Part shown: positions 1 through 6,969 of the stretch, piece by piece
Position numbering within the stretch: position 1 is the stretch's first letter
How the letters are laid out: each line of letters begins with the position of its first letter
Assembly: GCA_002315375.1 (NCBI GenBank)
Contig: DCHR01000055.1
Span: forward strand, 1-17,616
DNA length: 17,616 bases
Source: Treponema sp. UBA1747
Lineage (GTDB): Bacteria > Spirochaetota > Spirochaetia > Treponematales > Treponemataceae
Reading direction: 5' to 3'
The notes under the pieces: generated by a model
Database searches by the model: none
Told to the model about the DNA's origin: nothing
The model's input: the letters and a program-made list of their open reading frames with translations, nothing else
Position numbers and translations under genes: made by a program

Positions 1-1311
1 AATGCTGACCAGCCAGAATTCCTTCAGGCAGTTGAAGAAGTTCTCACAACACTTGATCCAGTTGTAGACAAAATGCCACAGCTGAAAAAGAATGCAATTC
101 TTGAAAGACTTGTAGAACCAGAACGTGTAGTAATGTTCCGTGTTCCTTGGATGGATGACAAAGGTGTATACCACATCAACCGCGGTTACCGTGTTCAGTT
201 CAACTCTGCAATCGGACCTTACAAAGGAGGAATTCGTTTCTCTCCAGAAGTAAACCTTTCAGTTCTTAAATTCCTGGGATTCGAACAGGTTCTGAAAAAC
301 TCTCTTACAACACTCCCAATGGGTGGTGGTAAAGGTGGATCTGACTTCGACGTTCACGGAAAATCAGACAATGAAGTTATGCGTTTCTGTCAGTCATTCA
401 TGACAGAACTCCAGCGCCACATTGGTGCAGATACAGACGTTCCAGCCGGAGACAAAGGTGTAGGTGGACGTGAAGTTGCTTACATGTTCGGACAGTACAA
501 ACGCCTCCGCAACGAATTCACAGGTGTTCTTACAGGAAAAGGACTTACATTCGGTGGTTCTCTTATCCGTACAGAAGCTACAGGTTACGGTCTGATTTAC
601 TTCGCAGACGAAATGCTGAAGAAAGTTGGACAGACATTCGAAGGAAAAGTATGTTCAGTTTCTGGTGACGGTAACGTTGCTCAGTACGCTGTTGAAAAAC
701 TTATCCAGCTTGGTGCTAAAGTTGTAACAATGTCTGACTCTTCTGGATACATCTACGATCCAGACGGAATTACACAGAAAAAACTCGACTACGTTAAAAA
801 GTTCCGCGATGCTCACAAAAAGATCGACGAATATGCTAAAAAATTCCCAACAGCAAAATTCTATGCTGGAAAACGTCCTTGGGAAGTTAAAGTTGACTGT
901 GCATTCCCATGTGCTACACAGAACGAACTTAACGGTGACGAAGCAAAAATGCTCGTAAAGAACGGAGTTATGCTCGTAGCTGAAGGTGCTAACATGCCTT
1001 CAACTCTCGAAGCTACACGTGCATTCCAGGATGCTGGTGTTCTCTTTGCACCAGGAAAAGCATCTAACGCCGGTGGTGTTGCAACATCTGGTCTTGAAAT
1101 GTCTCAGAACTCAGAACGCCTTTCATGGACACGTGAACAGGTAGATGAAATGCTCCACAACATTATGATCAACATCCACGACAATGCTTACAACACAGCT
1201 AAAAAATTCGGACTTAAAACAAAGTCTGGAGCAACAGACTACGTTGCTGGCGCAAACATTGCAGGCTTCGTAAAAGTTGCTGAAGCTATGGTTGCACAGG
1301 GTCTTGTATAA
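1..1311 (+). CDS. gdhA: NADP-type glutamate dehydrogenase, 5' end cut by the window
   Basis: This enzyme reductively aminates 2-oxoglutarate to glutamate in the cytoplasm and is a main route of ammonia assimilation. The reading frame is open from base 1, 24 codons before the first visible ATG at 73, so the true start lies upstream; 436 codons are visible and the family is usually about 450 residues. Family features seen are GPYKGGIRF, the substrate-site PMGGGKGG (the lysine is codon 111), ADTDVPAGD, and the Rossmann motif SGDGNVAQYA followed by SDSSGYIYD. The C-terminus GANIAGFVKVAEAM is typical of the hexameric small-subunit class. NADPH preference is inferred from similarity to bacterial biosynthetic enzymes. 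Codon choice is narrow (ACA, CCA, GAA, AAA), as in a highly expressed gene. The gene ends in TAA at 1309-1311 and is followed by an unusual 3' region with a second copy of its last codons. Confidence 0.96.
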   Translation, partial: NADQPEFLQAVEEVLTTLDPVVDKMPQLKKNAILERLVEPERVVMFRVPWMDDKGVYHINRGYRVQFNSAIGPYKGGIRFSPEVNLSVLKFLGFEQVLKNSLTTLPMGGGKGGSDFDVHGKSDNEVMRFCQSFMTELQRHIGADTDVPAGDKGVGGREVAYMFGQYKRLRNEFTGVLTGKGLTFGGSLIRTEATGYGLIYFADEMLKKVGQTFEGKVCSVSGDGNVAQYAVEKLIQLGAKVVTMSDSSGYIYDPDGITQKKLDYVKKFRDAHKKIDEYAKKFPTAKFYAGKRPWEVKVDCAFPCATQNELNGDEAKMLVKNGVMLVAEGANMPSTLEATRAFQDAGVLFAPGKASNAGGVATSGLEMSQNSERLSWTREQVDEMLHNIMINIHDNAYNTAKKFGLKTKSGATDYVAGANIAGFVKVAEAMVAQGLV

Positions 1312-1334
1312 TCAGTTTGCTGCCTGCAAACTGA
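1312..1334 (+). repeat. Perfect hairpin directly after the gdhA stop
   Basis: Arms TCAGTTTGC (1312-1320) and GCAAACTGA (1326-1334) are perfect 9-bp complements around a 5-nt loop. No T-tract follows, so this is not an intrinsic terminator. Its AGTTTGC/GCAAACT core recurs in the palindrome after the transketolase gene (6934-6955), which suggests one repeat family. It might also protect the gdhA mRNA 3' end (inference). Confidence 0.7.
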
Positions 1335-1335
1335 A

Positions 1336-1384
1336 GGCGAACACAGAAAACATCTTTGTTTTACAGAAAAGGAGAGTGTTCGCC
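1336..1384. repeat. Inverted repeat with 9-bp ends downstream of gdhA
   Basis: GGCGAACAC (1336-1344) and GTGTTCGCC (1376-1384) are perfect complements. The interior holds a small nested hairpin, AAAACA (1347-1352) with TGTTTT (1357-1362). The element begins one base after the 1312-1334 hairpin and ends right where the second gdhA-like 3' end begins. It is either a two-part palindromic repeat or a miniature element; there is no coding capacity. Confidence 0.6.
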
Positions 1385-1405
1385 ATTGCTCAGGGGCTCG
1401 TGTAA
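1385..1405 (+). pseudogene. Remnant of a second gdhA 3' end
   Basis: These bases read I-A-Q-G-L-V-stop, matching the authentic gdhA end V-A-Q-G-L-V-stop. Both are followed by TC. Over 23 aligned bases about 18 are identical, and apart from the V/I change the differences are in third codon positions. This looks like the end of a homologous allele rather than a fresh tandem copy. It is out of frame with gdhA (stop to stop is 94 bases) and too short to be a gene. A chance match is possible but unlikely given its place before the terminator. Confidence 0.5.
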
Positions 1406-1424
1406 TCTAAAATCCTGGATTAGC

Positions 1425-1464
1425 AAAAAAAAATGCGGTTTCATTTGAAACCGCATTTTTTTTT
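1425..1464. terminator. Bidirectional intrinsic terminator between gdhA and the GGDEF-like gene
   Basis: The stem ATGCGGTTTC / GAAACCGCAT (1433-1442 with 1447-1456) closes a 4-nt loop. It is flanked by nine A on the left (1425-1433) and nine T on the right (1456-1464). It can therefore stop transcription of gdhA on the plus strand and of the convergent GGDEF-like operon on the minus strand. Confidence 0.93.
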
Positions 1465-1480
1465 AACTAAATTTCATGTC

Positions 1481-1507
1481 CGGTGGTTGAGCTTGTCGAA
1501 ACCACCA
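1481..1507. repeat. REP-like palindrome
   Basis: Arms GGTGGTT (1482-1488) and AACCACC (1500-1506) surround an 11-base centre, GAGCTTGTCGA. This type of short extragenic palindrome is often multicopy in bacterial genomes. It lies 5 bases beyond the stop of the minus-strand GGDEF-like gene. The copy number cannot be judged from one window. Confidence 0.55.
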
Positions 1508-1511
1508 TATA

Positions 1512-2984
1512 TCAATTTTTCAAATCATTTTCCGGATTAAATATATGCCAGCCGTTTCGTCCTTCTTCTTTGACGCTGTTCATAGATTTTTCTGCAAAAT
1601 CCAGGAGGAGGGAATATCGTTTTTCCTGGTCAGGGAAAATGGAAATACCAATACTTGCTGTTACATCAAAATCAGACTGGAACCGCACGAAGAGTTCCTG
1701 CTGGAAACTTGAACAGTAATCAGAAATCATTTCGCTTATATTTTCATTATTTTCCACTTCTACAAGAATAAGGAAACGGTCAGTTCCTAAACGTCCGAAA
1801 ACTGTAGATTTCGGGAAGACGTGGCGGAGTGCATCAGCTGTTTCAAGCAGAATTTTGTCGCTTTCTTCACGGCCCAAAAACTCCATAAGATAATTAAAAT
1901 GATCGATATCGATAAAGAACAGAGCTTCTTTTTTCTGTGGATTTTTCTCAAGTTTTTCGATACAGGTTTCTGTAAAGGTTGTCTCGTTCAGAAAACGTGT
2001 TGTTTTATCTCTTGTAGCCTGTATATGGAGTGTCTGAATAAGGTTTTCAATAGGAATTGTAAGCTGAAGTGAGAATATGATACAGAATATAAGAATGGCA
2101 GAAACCGCAAACAGGCTCAAAATAATTACGTAAGTAATAGTGAATTTTCTTTCTTTAAGAAGTTCTTTTATTTCCGTACTGTTGATAAGTTTCCATCCGT
2201 CCAGACAGGTGCTGAGTGTATACAATTTTCCCTGATAAAAATGTTCTCTCCTGTTTTCTTCCATGAGTTTTACTGCATTGGCAGGTATAGTTTTTCCAAG
2301 TTTTTCGGGATTTGACGAATAAATAACCTGGTTTTGTCTGTTAATCAGTAATGTTTCCATAGACATGGAACCGGGTCTGCTTACGAATTCTTCAATTTTT
2401 GCCGAATCCAGAGAGCACATGAATATGGCATTTGTATATATTTTTTTTGTGTAATAGATTTTATCAAAAGAATCATTGTTTCCTGAAATCCATGTTCTGC
2501 TATATTTGTTTTGAATAAGTTCATTTTCAAGTATGTTATATAATTTCGATACATTAAAGGTATCAGGGGTTTTGGGATTTAATGAACCAACGTAGGTGCC
2601 GTCCTGGTAAATGATTGCCAGATCGTTATATGCTCTGATTGCTGAGAAATTGGCAAAAAAGTCTGTCCATTGTTTTAAAGCAGCCTCTTTTTCTTCAGGG
2701 GTATAAGTATTTTCTTTTATTGCTTTATTGTGTTTTTCTGTAAGTTGTTTCATGTAGTCAGCGCCAGTTTCAACCTGAACAAGAAGTGTATTCAGGTTTG
2801 TACAGCTTTGGCCGTTAAGTTCATATTCCAGTTGAGATACTTTTCCCGTAAGAACAATATTTGTCTGTCTGATAATTAAAACAGAAAGCAGAATTACTAT
2901 AAGGGTAAAGAAGGATGTGAACCAGAAAATCATCTTGAATTTAATATTCTTTACCGCAACTATATCAAAAGGCTTTTTTTTCAT
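1512..2984 (-). CDS. Membrane sensor with periplasmic domain and degenerate GGDEF
   Basis: This 490-residue protein has a membrane segment at about 19-38, an extracytoplasmic domain at about 39-280 (resembling a Cache-type small-molecule sensor), a second membrane segment at about 281-308, and a C-terminal GGDEF-fold domain at about 325-490. The fold markers FFIDIDHFN (356-364) and SIGIS (444-448) remain, but the signature is GTDRF (400-404) instead of GGDEF. The Glu needed for metal binding and catalysis is thus Arg, and no RxxD inhibitory site precedes it. Diguanylate cyclase activity is therefore unlikely; a ligand-sensing or protein-docking role is more plausible. The start ATG has a good GGAGA ribosome site 6 bases upstream. 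It lies 24 bp after the EAL gene and is probably co-transcribed with it, so the two may act together on c-di-GMP signalling (inference). Confidence 0.88.
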   Translation of the reverse strand: MKKKPFDIVAVKNIKFKMIFWFTSFFTLIVILLSVLIIRQTNIVLTGKVSQLEYELNGQSCTNLNTLLVQVETGADYMKQLTEKHNKAIKENTYTPEEKEAALKQWTDFFANFSAIRAYNDLAIIYQDGTYVGSLNPKTPDTFNVSKLYNILENELIQNKYSRTWISGNNDSFDKIYYTKKIYTNAIFMCSLDSAKIEEFVSRPGSMSMETLLINRQNQVIYSSNPEKLGKTIPANAVKLMEENRREHFYQGKLYTLSTCLDGWKLINSTEIKELLKERKFTITYVIILSLFAVSAILIFCIIFSLQLTIPIENLIQTLHIQATRDKTTRFLNETTFTETCIEKLEKNPQKKEALFFIDIDHFNYLMEFLGREESDKILLETADALRHVFPKSTVFGRLGTDRFLILVEVENNENISEMISDYCSSFQQELFVRFQSDFDVTASIGISIFPDQEKRYSLLLDFAEKSMNSVKEEGRNGWHIFNPENDLKN

Positions 2985-3008
2985 TTTTTCTCCAGATGTG
3001 CATTTTTT

Positions 3009-5321
3009 TTAGTACAGTCTGATACGTTCTTCAAATGCATGAATGCTTTCAGGTCTTGCAAAGAAATAGCCCTGGAAGACATCGCAGCCGAATTCTGAAA
3101 GTTTATCGACCTGTTCTTTCTCTTCAACACCTTCGACAATAGTGTTCATTTTAAGAACCTTTGCCAGACGTGAAATTTCATTAAGAATGAGCCATGATTT
3201 TTCAGTCTTTAATTCGTCAGATTCTATTGAATGTCTGAGGAAACTCATATCAATTTTTAAGGTATCTACAGAAATTTCTTTCAAAAGGCCAAGGGAACTG
3301 TAACCGGATCCAAAATCATCAAGTTCAATATGGAATCCGAAATCCCGGAGTTTTTGCAGGAGATTATTTACTCCCTGTGCATCAGTTGCAAAGACTGATT
3401 CAGTTATTTCAAGATTGAAGTTATTTGGATTGATATTGTATTTTTCTACAAGATCAGTGAAAACTTTATATAGGTCTTCATAGTAGAAATCTTTGATGGA
3501 AATATTTACCGAAATATGAAGATCTTCACGCCCCAGATTCTTCCATTTTTCCAGCTGTTTTGCAGCTTCTTCCCAGATGTAAGTATCCAGTTTTGTAATC
3601 AGTCCGGTTTTTTCCAGTACAGGAATAAATTTGTTTGGAGTAATAATATTTCCATCCGAATCTATCCAGCGGACAAGCGCTTCAGCACCAAGGACTTTGT
3701 TTTCTTTTGTAACCTGAGGCTGGAGAAACATTTTGAACTCACCCAGACTGAGAGATTTTTCGAATTTTCCAAGAATTATTTTTTCATCCAGGTTCTGGTT
3801 AAGTGTATCACTGTTGTACCAGCAGATGTGTTCGTTAAGATTGTTTTTTGAAAGCTTCATTGCAAGAATGGCTTTTTCAACCATTGATGTAACGGATTCA
3901 TTTAAGTTTTCGATTCTATAAATCCCCATCTGCATATGAAGATGATAAAAGGCATTGCTGAATTCATTTTCCATGATTTTCATGGCATTCATAAAAGGAT
4001 CTTCAAAGTAATGGTTTTCTTCAATCAGAAGAGCGAACATGTCGCCGGAAATTCGTCCTGAACATGATGTTTTGTCATTGTATTCTGAAATATAAGTTGC
4101 GTTCTGGCGGAGGAGGTTATTACCTGCATCTTCTCCGAAAATACTGTTATAGATTTTAAAATCTACTATATTCGAACATATAAGCAGAAACTTTTTATCA
4201 GGGTTGGTTCTGATAGTTTGTTTAACACTGGAAAAAAAGAAGTCACGTTTTGACAATCCTGTTAATGAATCCATATTGGCCAGAAGTTTCTGTTCTTTTT
4301 CGTGATTCAGTTTTTCGGTAACATCTTCGCAGACAAAGAAACATCCCATATAGTTATTTAAATTGTCATAATTCTTTTTTAGTTTTATATGAATTGATCT
4401 CGGATGATTATCCTTTTCAAATTTTGTAATGAATTCGAAGGTGTCTGTAACTTCATCAAACTGGCAGGAATCATTTCTCCAGGCTTCGAAATTTTTTTCA
4501 ATAAAATTCTGCATATCGAATACATCTCGAAAATAATCCTTGAATTTTTCGTTGTACCAGATACATTTATGGTTTTCATCAAAACAGGAAATCATTTTAC
4601 TGCTGAAATTGATTACATTCTGCATGTTTTCCAGCATATAACTTGGGGAAGTGTACTTGAAACAGGAAATATAAATCAGAAGGGCTCCAAAACCATAAGA
4701 GAAAATTGAATAATCAAATGGAGACTTTGTAATGATTACGACGCCGTTTACTAAAATTACAAGGGAAAAAATTACAAGAATATTCAGGTATCTTCTTCTA
4801 TTGTGTTTTGGACTGGAACAGGCTTTGTAAATAAGCAGGGAGATAATACCAAGGGAATAATAATAACTGAGTCCCAGATGAACGTTAAAATACCAGTGCC
4901 ATTCAGTAGCATAAAAAATTTTCATTCCCAGGAATTCTGCCGTTTCCAGAACATTGATTTTTCCTGACAGGGTGACAATGAGAAGACAAATAATATCAGT
5001 TATTGAAAGACAAAAGCGTACAGGGATGGATAAAAACTTATTTTTTGTTCCTGTAAAATTAATTACAAAAGCAAAAATAGCATGAACCAGCATTGTGATG
5101 TTGCTGTAATAGAGAAAGTAGCGTATCTGTGATCTGAAAATTGTAGGTGCTGATAAGGCCAGCGAATATGAAATGCTTGCGAAAATAGCAAAGGTAAAAA
5201 AGAACCCCATGGGAAGTGAAACAGGGGTTTTCTTCCGGAAACAAAGAACGGCAAGTACCCCGAGAACAAGAGATTCAACGATTAAGGCGCTGTGTATAAT
5301 AATGAAAAATTTCAGGTTCAT
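3009..5321 (-). CDS. 7TM-like sensor, PAS-like region, degenerate GGDEF, intact EAL: probable c-di-GMP phosphodiesterase
   Basis: The protein has 770 residues. Hydrophobic helices fill about 1-225 and resemble the 7TM sensor of some histidine kinases. A PAS-like segment (about 235-337) follows, then a GGDEF-fold domain (about 345-510) starting at NMDSLTGLSKRDF, and an EAL domain (about 515-770). The GGDEF signature is SGDMF (425-429), so cyclase activity is probably lost. The EAL domain keeps the catalytic set: E547 in AEALVRW, N606 in SVNISI, E638 in LEITES, D668-D669 in DDFGSGYSS, K689 in LKID, E730 in VEGVE and Q750 in FQGYFF. It should hydrolyse c-di-GMP to pGpG. The degenerate GGDEF may bind GTP allosterically, as known for some homologues. 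It is the first gene of the unit; its start codon has no clear ribosome site. Confidence 0.93.
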   Translation of the reverse strand: MNLKFFIIIHSALIVESLVLGVLAVLCFRKKTPVSLPMGFFFTFAIFASISYSLALSAPTIFRSQIRYFLYYSNITMLVHAIFAFVINFTGTKNKFLSIPVRFCLSITDIICLLIVTLSGKINVLETAEFLGMKIFYATEWHWYFNVHLGLSYYYSLGIISLLIYKACSSPKHNRRRYLNILVIFSLVILVNGVVIITKSPFDYSIFSYGFGALLIYISCFKYTSPSYMLENMQNVINFSSKMISCFDENHKCIWYNEKFKDYFRDVFDMQNFIEKNFEAWRNDSCQFDEVTDTFEFITKFEKDNHPRSIHIKLKKNYDNLNNYMGCFFVCEDVTEKLNHEKEQKLLANMDSLTGLSKRDFFFSSVKQTIRTNPDKKFLLICSNIVDFKIYNSIFGEDAGNNLLRQNATYISEYNDKTSCSGRISGDMFALLIEENHYFEDPFMNAMKIMENEFSNAFYHLHMQMGIYRIENLNESVTSMVEKAILAMKLSKNNLNEHICWYNSDTLNQNLDEKIILGKFEKSLSLGEFKMFLQPQVTKENKVLGAEALVRWIDSDGNIITPNKFIPVLEKTGLITKLDTYIWEEAAKQLEKWKNLGREDLHISVNISIKDFYYEDLYKVFTDLVEKYNINPNNFNLEITESVFATDAQGVNNLLQKLRDFGFHIELDDFGSGYSSLGLLKEISVDTLKIDMSFLRHSIESDELKTEKSWLILNEISRLAKVLKMNTIVEGVEEKEQVDKLSEFGCDVFQGYFFARPESIHAFEERIRLY

Positions 5322-5338
5322 AAACTTATTCTATTTTA

Positions 5339-5374
5339 TCAAAGAATTTGGAAATGTCTATCCATTTTCTCCAT
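5339..5374 (-). CDS. Possible 11-codon leader ORF upstream of the EAL gene
   Basis: On the minus strand two copies of GGAGAAAATG lie in tandem, followed by the short frame M-E-K-M-D-R-H-F-Q-I-L-stop. The stop is 17 bases before the EAL gene's ATG, which itself lacks a recognisable ribosome site. Translational coupling is conceivable. Against it, the GGAG-to-ATG spacing is only three bases, shorter than optimal, and such small frames arise by chance. Confidence 0.2.
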   Translation of the reverse strand: MEKMDRHFQIL

Positions 5375-5386
5375 TTTCTCCAAATT
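5345..5386. repeat. Inverted repeat in the EAL-gene leader
   Basis: AATTTGGA (5345-5352) and TCCAAATT (5379-5386) are perfect 8-bp complements separated by 26 bases that contain the duplicated GGAGAAAAT motif (minus strand). It could fold in the leader mRNA of the EAL gene or serve as a binding site. No family is recognised. Confidence 0.3.
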
Positions 5387-5521
5387 TATTTTTTAACAGA
5401 TTAGAAATAGAGTTTTCCTTAATACAGTTATAATGAATATAGAAGGGATGAATGAATAAAATCCAATAGTTTTGTTTTTTTTCTCAAAATTTTTATCACA
5501 AACCTAAAATAAATTATATTT

Positions 5522-5550
5522 TTATTGATTAATCGCTCCTAGTATATAAT
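5522..5550 (+). promoter_or_regulatory. Promoter of the lipoprotein gene
   Basis: A perfect -10 hexamer TATAAT lies at 5545-5550. The -35 position 17 bp upstream (TTATTG, 5522-5527) is a poor match in very A/T-rich DNA. Predicted transcription starts near 5557, and a strong ribosome site GGAGG at 5563-5567 lies 6 bases before the ATG. Confidence 0.55.
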
Positions 5551-5573
5551 CAAGATAACTTTGGAGGTTACTT

Positions 5574-6596
5574 ATGAAAAAATTACTTTTTGTTGCTGCC
5601 GCTGCTTCTCTGCTTCTGGCAAGCTGCGCCTCAAATGGCGGAAATAAAGGAGCTGACAATAACGCTCCTGTACATCCAATGACATATGTTCTGGACCTTG
5701 CAGATACAGGTGATTCAGTTACATTCATTGATAACACACAGTATGGTGAAAAAGGTGTTTCAACTCGTCAGGCAAAACCAGCCTGGTCACAGCTTGTAAA
5801 ACCTAACAAACCAAAGACAGGAGATACAATCCGTGTTGTTGGCCGCGTTACATCTGATAAAGACCTTGATGATGTTATGTGTGGTATTGCTGATGACTCA
5901 CCAGCAGTAAATTACTGGCTTAACCTTTATGATCCAGAAGTTTCAGAACAGCACTTCTATGATATTAAAGCAGGAGTTCCTTTCGATATCGATGTTGAAT
6001 TCCCAGTTGTTGCAAACATGAAAGCAAACCTGATTCTGAATCTGGGATACGGTGAACAGAACGACGGCTTTGCAACATTCACATTTGAACGCGTAATGGA
6101 ATCTGACATTGGTATGGCTCCAGTTGCTCCAGCAGCAGCTCGTACAGAACCAAAAGAATTCGTAGTTGATATTTCACGTGACCTGGCTTTCGTTGAAATG
6201 AAACCAGAATACCCATGGGAAAATGGTGTTCAGAATACACTGGCTGACCCACAGCACTACCAGGCAACTGTTGATGTAACAAGCATTTTCGGTGATGATC
6301 TTCCAATCGCTGGTGATGTTCTTACATTCACATGGAACACAAAACCATCTATCGACATTGCAGCTCTGAAGATTCGTTTCGTAGAAAACACAGCTTCAGT
6401 ACCAGGATGGTGGAAAGAAATCGACGTAACACCAGGTGAAGGACACATTGTTCATGAAAACCTGAAAGCTTACGAAAAAGCAGAAATCAAAGCATCCCTG
6501 ACAATCGGTGAATCACCAATTGAAGGTATCTCATTCTGTATCACATATGATCTGGATGCAGGTGTAAGCGGATGTACACTTATGTATGCTAACTAG
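5574..6596 (+). CDS. Putative lipoprotein with two related beta-rich halves, function unknown
   Basis: This is a 340-residue secreted lipoprotein. The signal peptide MKKLLFVAAAASLLLASC has a lipobox LASC with the lipidated Cys at 18, followed by a Gly/Asn-rich tether. Two halves of similar length follow, about 36-173 and 195-340, joined by an Ala/Pro linker (MAPVAPAAARTEP). Corresponding segments are KTGDTIRVVGRVTSDKDLDD (81-100) with IAGDVLTFTWNTKPSIDIAA (245-264), each followed by an aromatic stretch (NYWLNLYDPE; GWWKEIDVTPGE). The pattern suggests a duplicated beta-sandwich such as a carbohydrate-binding-like fold, but no family is recognised. Narrow codon use and a strong ribosome site suggest abundant expression. 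It is monocistronic, between its own promoter and terminator. It could be a surface structural or binding protein (inference). Confidence 0.85.
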   Translation: MKKLLFVAAAASLLLASCASNGGNKGADNNAPVHPMTYVLDLADTGDSVTFIDNTQYGEKGVSTRQAKPAWSQLVKPNKPKTGDTIRVVGRVTSDKDLDDVMCGIADDSPAVNYWLNLYDPEVSEQHFYDIKAGVPFDIDVEFPVVANMKANLILNLGYGEQNDGFATFTFERVMESDIGMAPVAPAAARTEPKEFVVDISRDLAFVEMKPEYPWENGVQNTLADPQHYQATVDVTSIFGDDLPIAGDVLTFTWNTKPSIDIAALKIRFVENTASVPGWWKEIDVTPGEGHIVHENLKAYEKAEIKASLTIGESPIEGISFCITYDLDAGVSGCTLMYAN

Positions 6597-6632
6597 TTGA
6601 ATCTGTCCTGAATTAATACTTGATTTGATATT

Positions 6633-6662
6633 TCCCCTGTCTTTAGGCAGGGGATTTTTTTT
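6633..6662 (+). terminator. Intrinsic terminator of the lipoprotein gene
   Basis: Stem TCCCCTG (6633-6639) pairs with CAGGGGA (6648-6654) around an 8-nt loop and is followed by eight T (6655-6662). It lies 37 bp after the lipoprotein stop codon. Confidence 0.88.
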
Positions 6663-6807
6663 GCCATTATTCACATTCTTTTTTGATTTCAGATTCGGCT
6701 TTTTTTGCACGATTGTTGGTGTCCATGAACGTTTATCTCTGTCCCTTTTGTAAGGATTTCTTTTTTGAATGTTTATCCCTGTCCCTTTTGTAAGGATTTT
6801 TGCAAAT
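6663..6807. other. Non-coding stretch between convergent terminators
   Basis: No gene is supported in this 145-bp stretch. It is pyrimidine-rich on the plus strand and contains the tandem repeat at 6727-6799. Together with the terminators and the transketolase tail it makes up the 373-bp gap between the lipoprotein and transketolase genes. Confidence 0.6.
6727..6799. repeat. Two-copy tandem repeat, 40-bp period
   Basis: A 33-bp unit occurs at 6727-6759 and 6767-6799 with two mismatches (GAAC/GAAT and TCT/TCC). The copies are separated by seven bases, mostly T. The shared core includes GTCCCTTTTGTAAGGATTT, in which CCTT and AAGG could form a tiny hairpin. The repeat is non-coding and sits between two terminators. 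It is not a CRISPR: there are only two copies and the spacing is too short. Confidence 0.85.
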
Positions 6808-6848
6808 AAAAAAAGGCTGTCCGATTTATTTATCGAACAGCCTTTTTT
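6808..6848. terminator. Terminator of the transketolase gene, bidirectional
   Basis: A 12-bp stem with one mismatch (6814-6825 with 6832-6843, core AGGCTGT/ACAGCCT) encloses a 6-nt loop. Seven A precede it (6808-6814) and six T follow (6843-6848). On the minus strand it ends the transketolase transcript after the second C-terminus; on the plus strand it backs up the lipoprotein terminator. Confidence 0.87.
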
Positions 6849-6870
6849 ATTTAGTCAGTAATTAAATACT

Positions 6871-6912
6871 TTATTTTGCAAGAACTTCAGCCAGTTTTTC
6901 AGCAGTAAAGGT
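6871..6912 (-). pseudogene. Second, diverged transketolase C-terminus
   Basis: On the minus strand this reads TFTAEKLAEVLAK then TAA. It resembles the real transketolase end GFTAEELAKRL-stop (shared F-T-A-E-x-L-A). Its stop is exactly 99 bases after the transketolase stop, so it lies in the same reading frame, 32 sense codons downstream. It precedes the terminator directly, as a gene's native 3' end would. It is most likely the leftover end of an earlier or alternative tkt allele. Expression as a C-terminal extension would need readthrough of TAA. Confidence 0.65.
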
Positions 6913-6960
6913 CGCAGGCTTGCGCCTGCTTCCCGAGTTTGCTGACGCAAACTCGCTGAA
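6913..6960. repeat. Double palindromic element at the transketolase 3' end
   Basis: Hairpin 1 has arms GCAGGC (6914-6919) and GCCTGC (6924-6929) with a 4-nt loop. Hairpin 2 has perfect 9-bp arms CGAGTTTGC (6934-6942) and GCAAACTCG (6947-6955) with a 4-nt loop. The element lies between the real transketolase stop and the second C-terminus and is open in the tkt frame (FSEFASANSGSRRKPAT). There is no T-tract, so it is not a terminator. The AGTTTGC/GCAAACT core is shared with the hairpin after gdhA. Confidence 0.75.
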
Positions 6961-6969
6961 TTGCTTAGT

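Noticed and set aside
1312..1334. Hairpin after gdhA as an intrinsic terminator
   Set aside because: No T-run follows; the clear terminator is at 1425-1464.
1483..1719. 78-codon plus-strand frame after the gdhA terminator
   Set aside because: It begins in the REP-like palindrome and runs antisense through the GGDEF-like gene, with no recognisable protein features.
6727..6799. Possible CRISPR array
   Set aside because: Only two repeat copies with a 7-bp, T-rich gap; no spacers of normal length and no cas genes.
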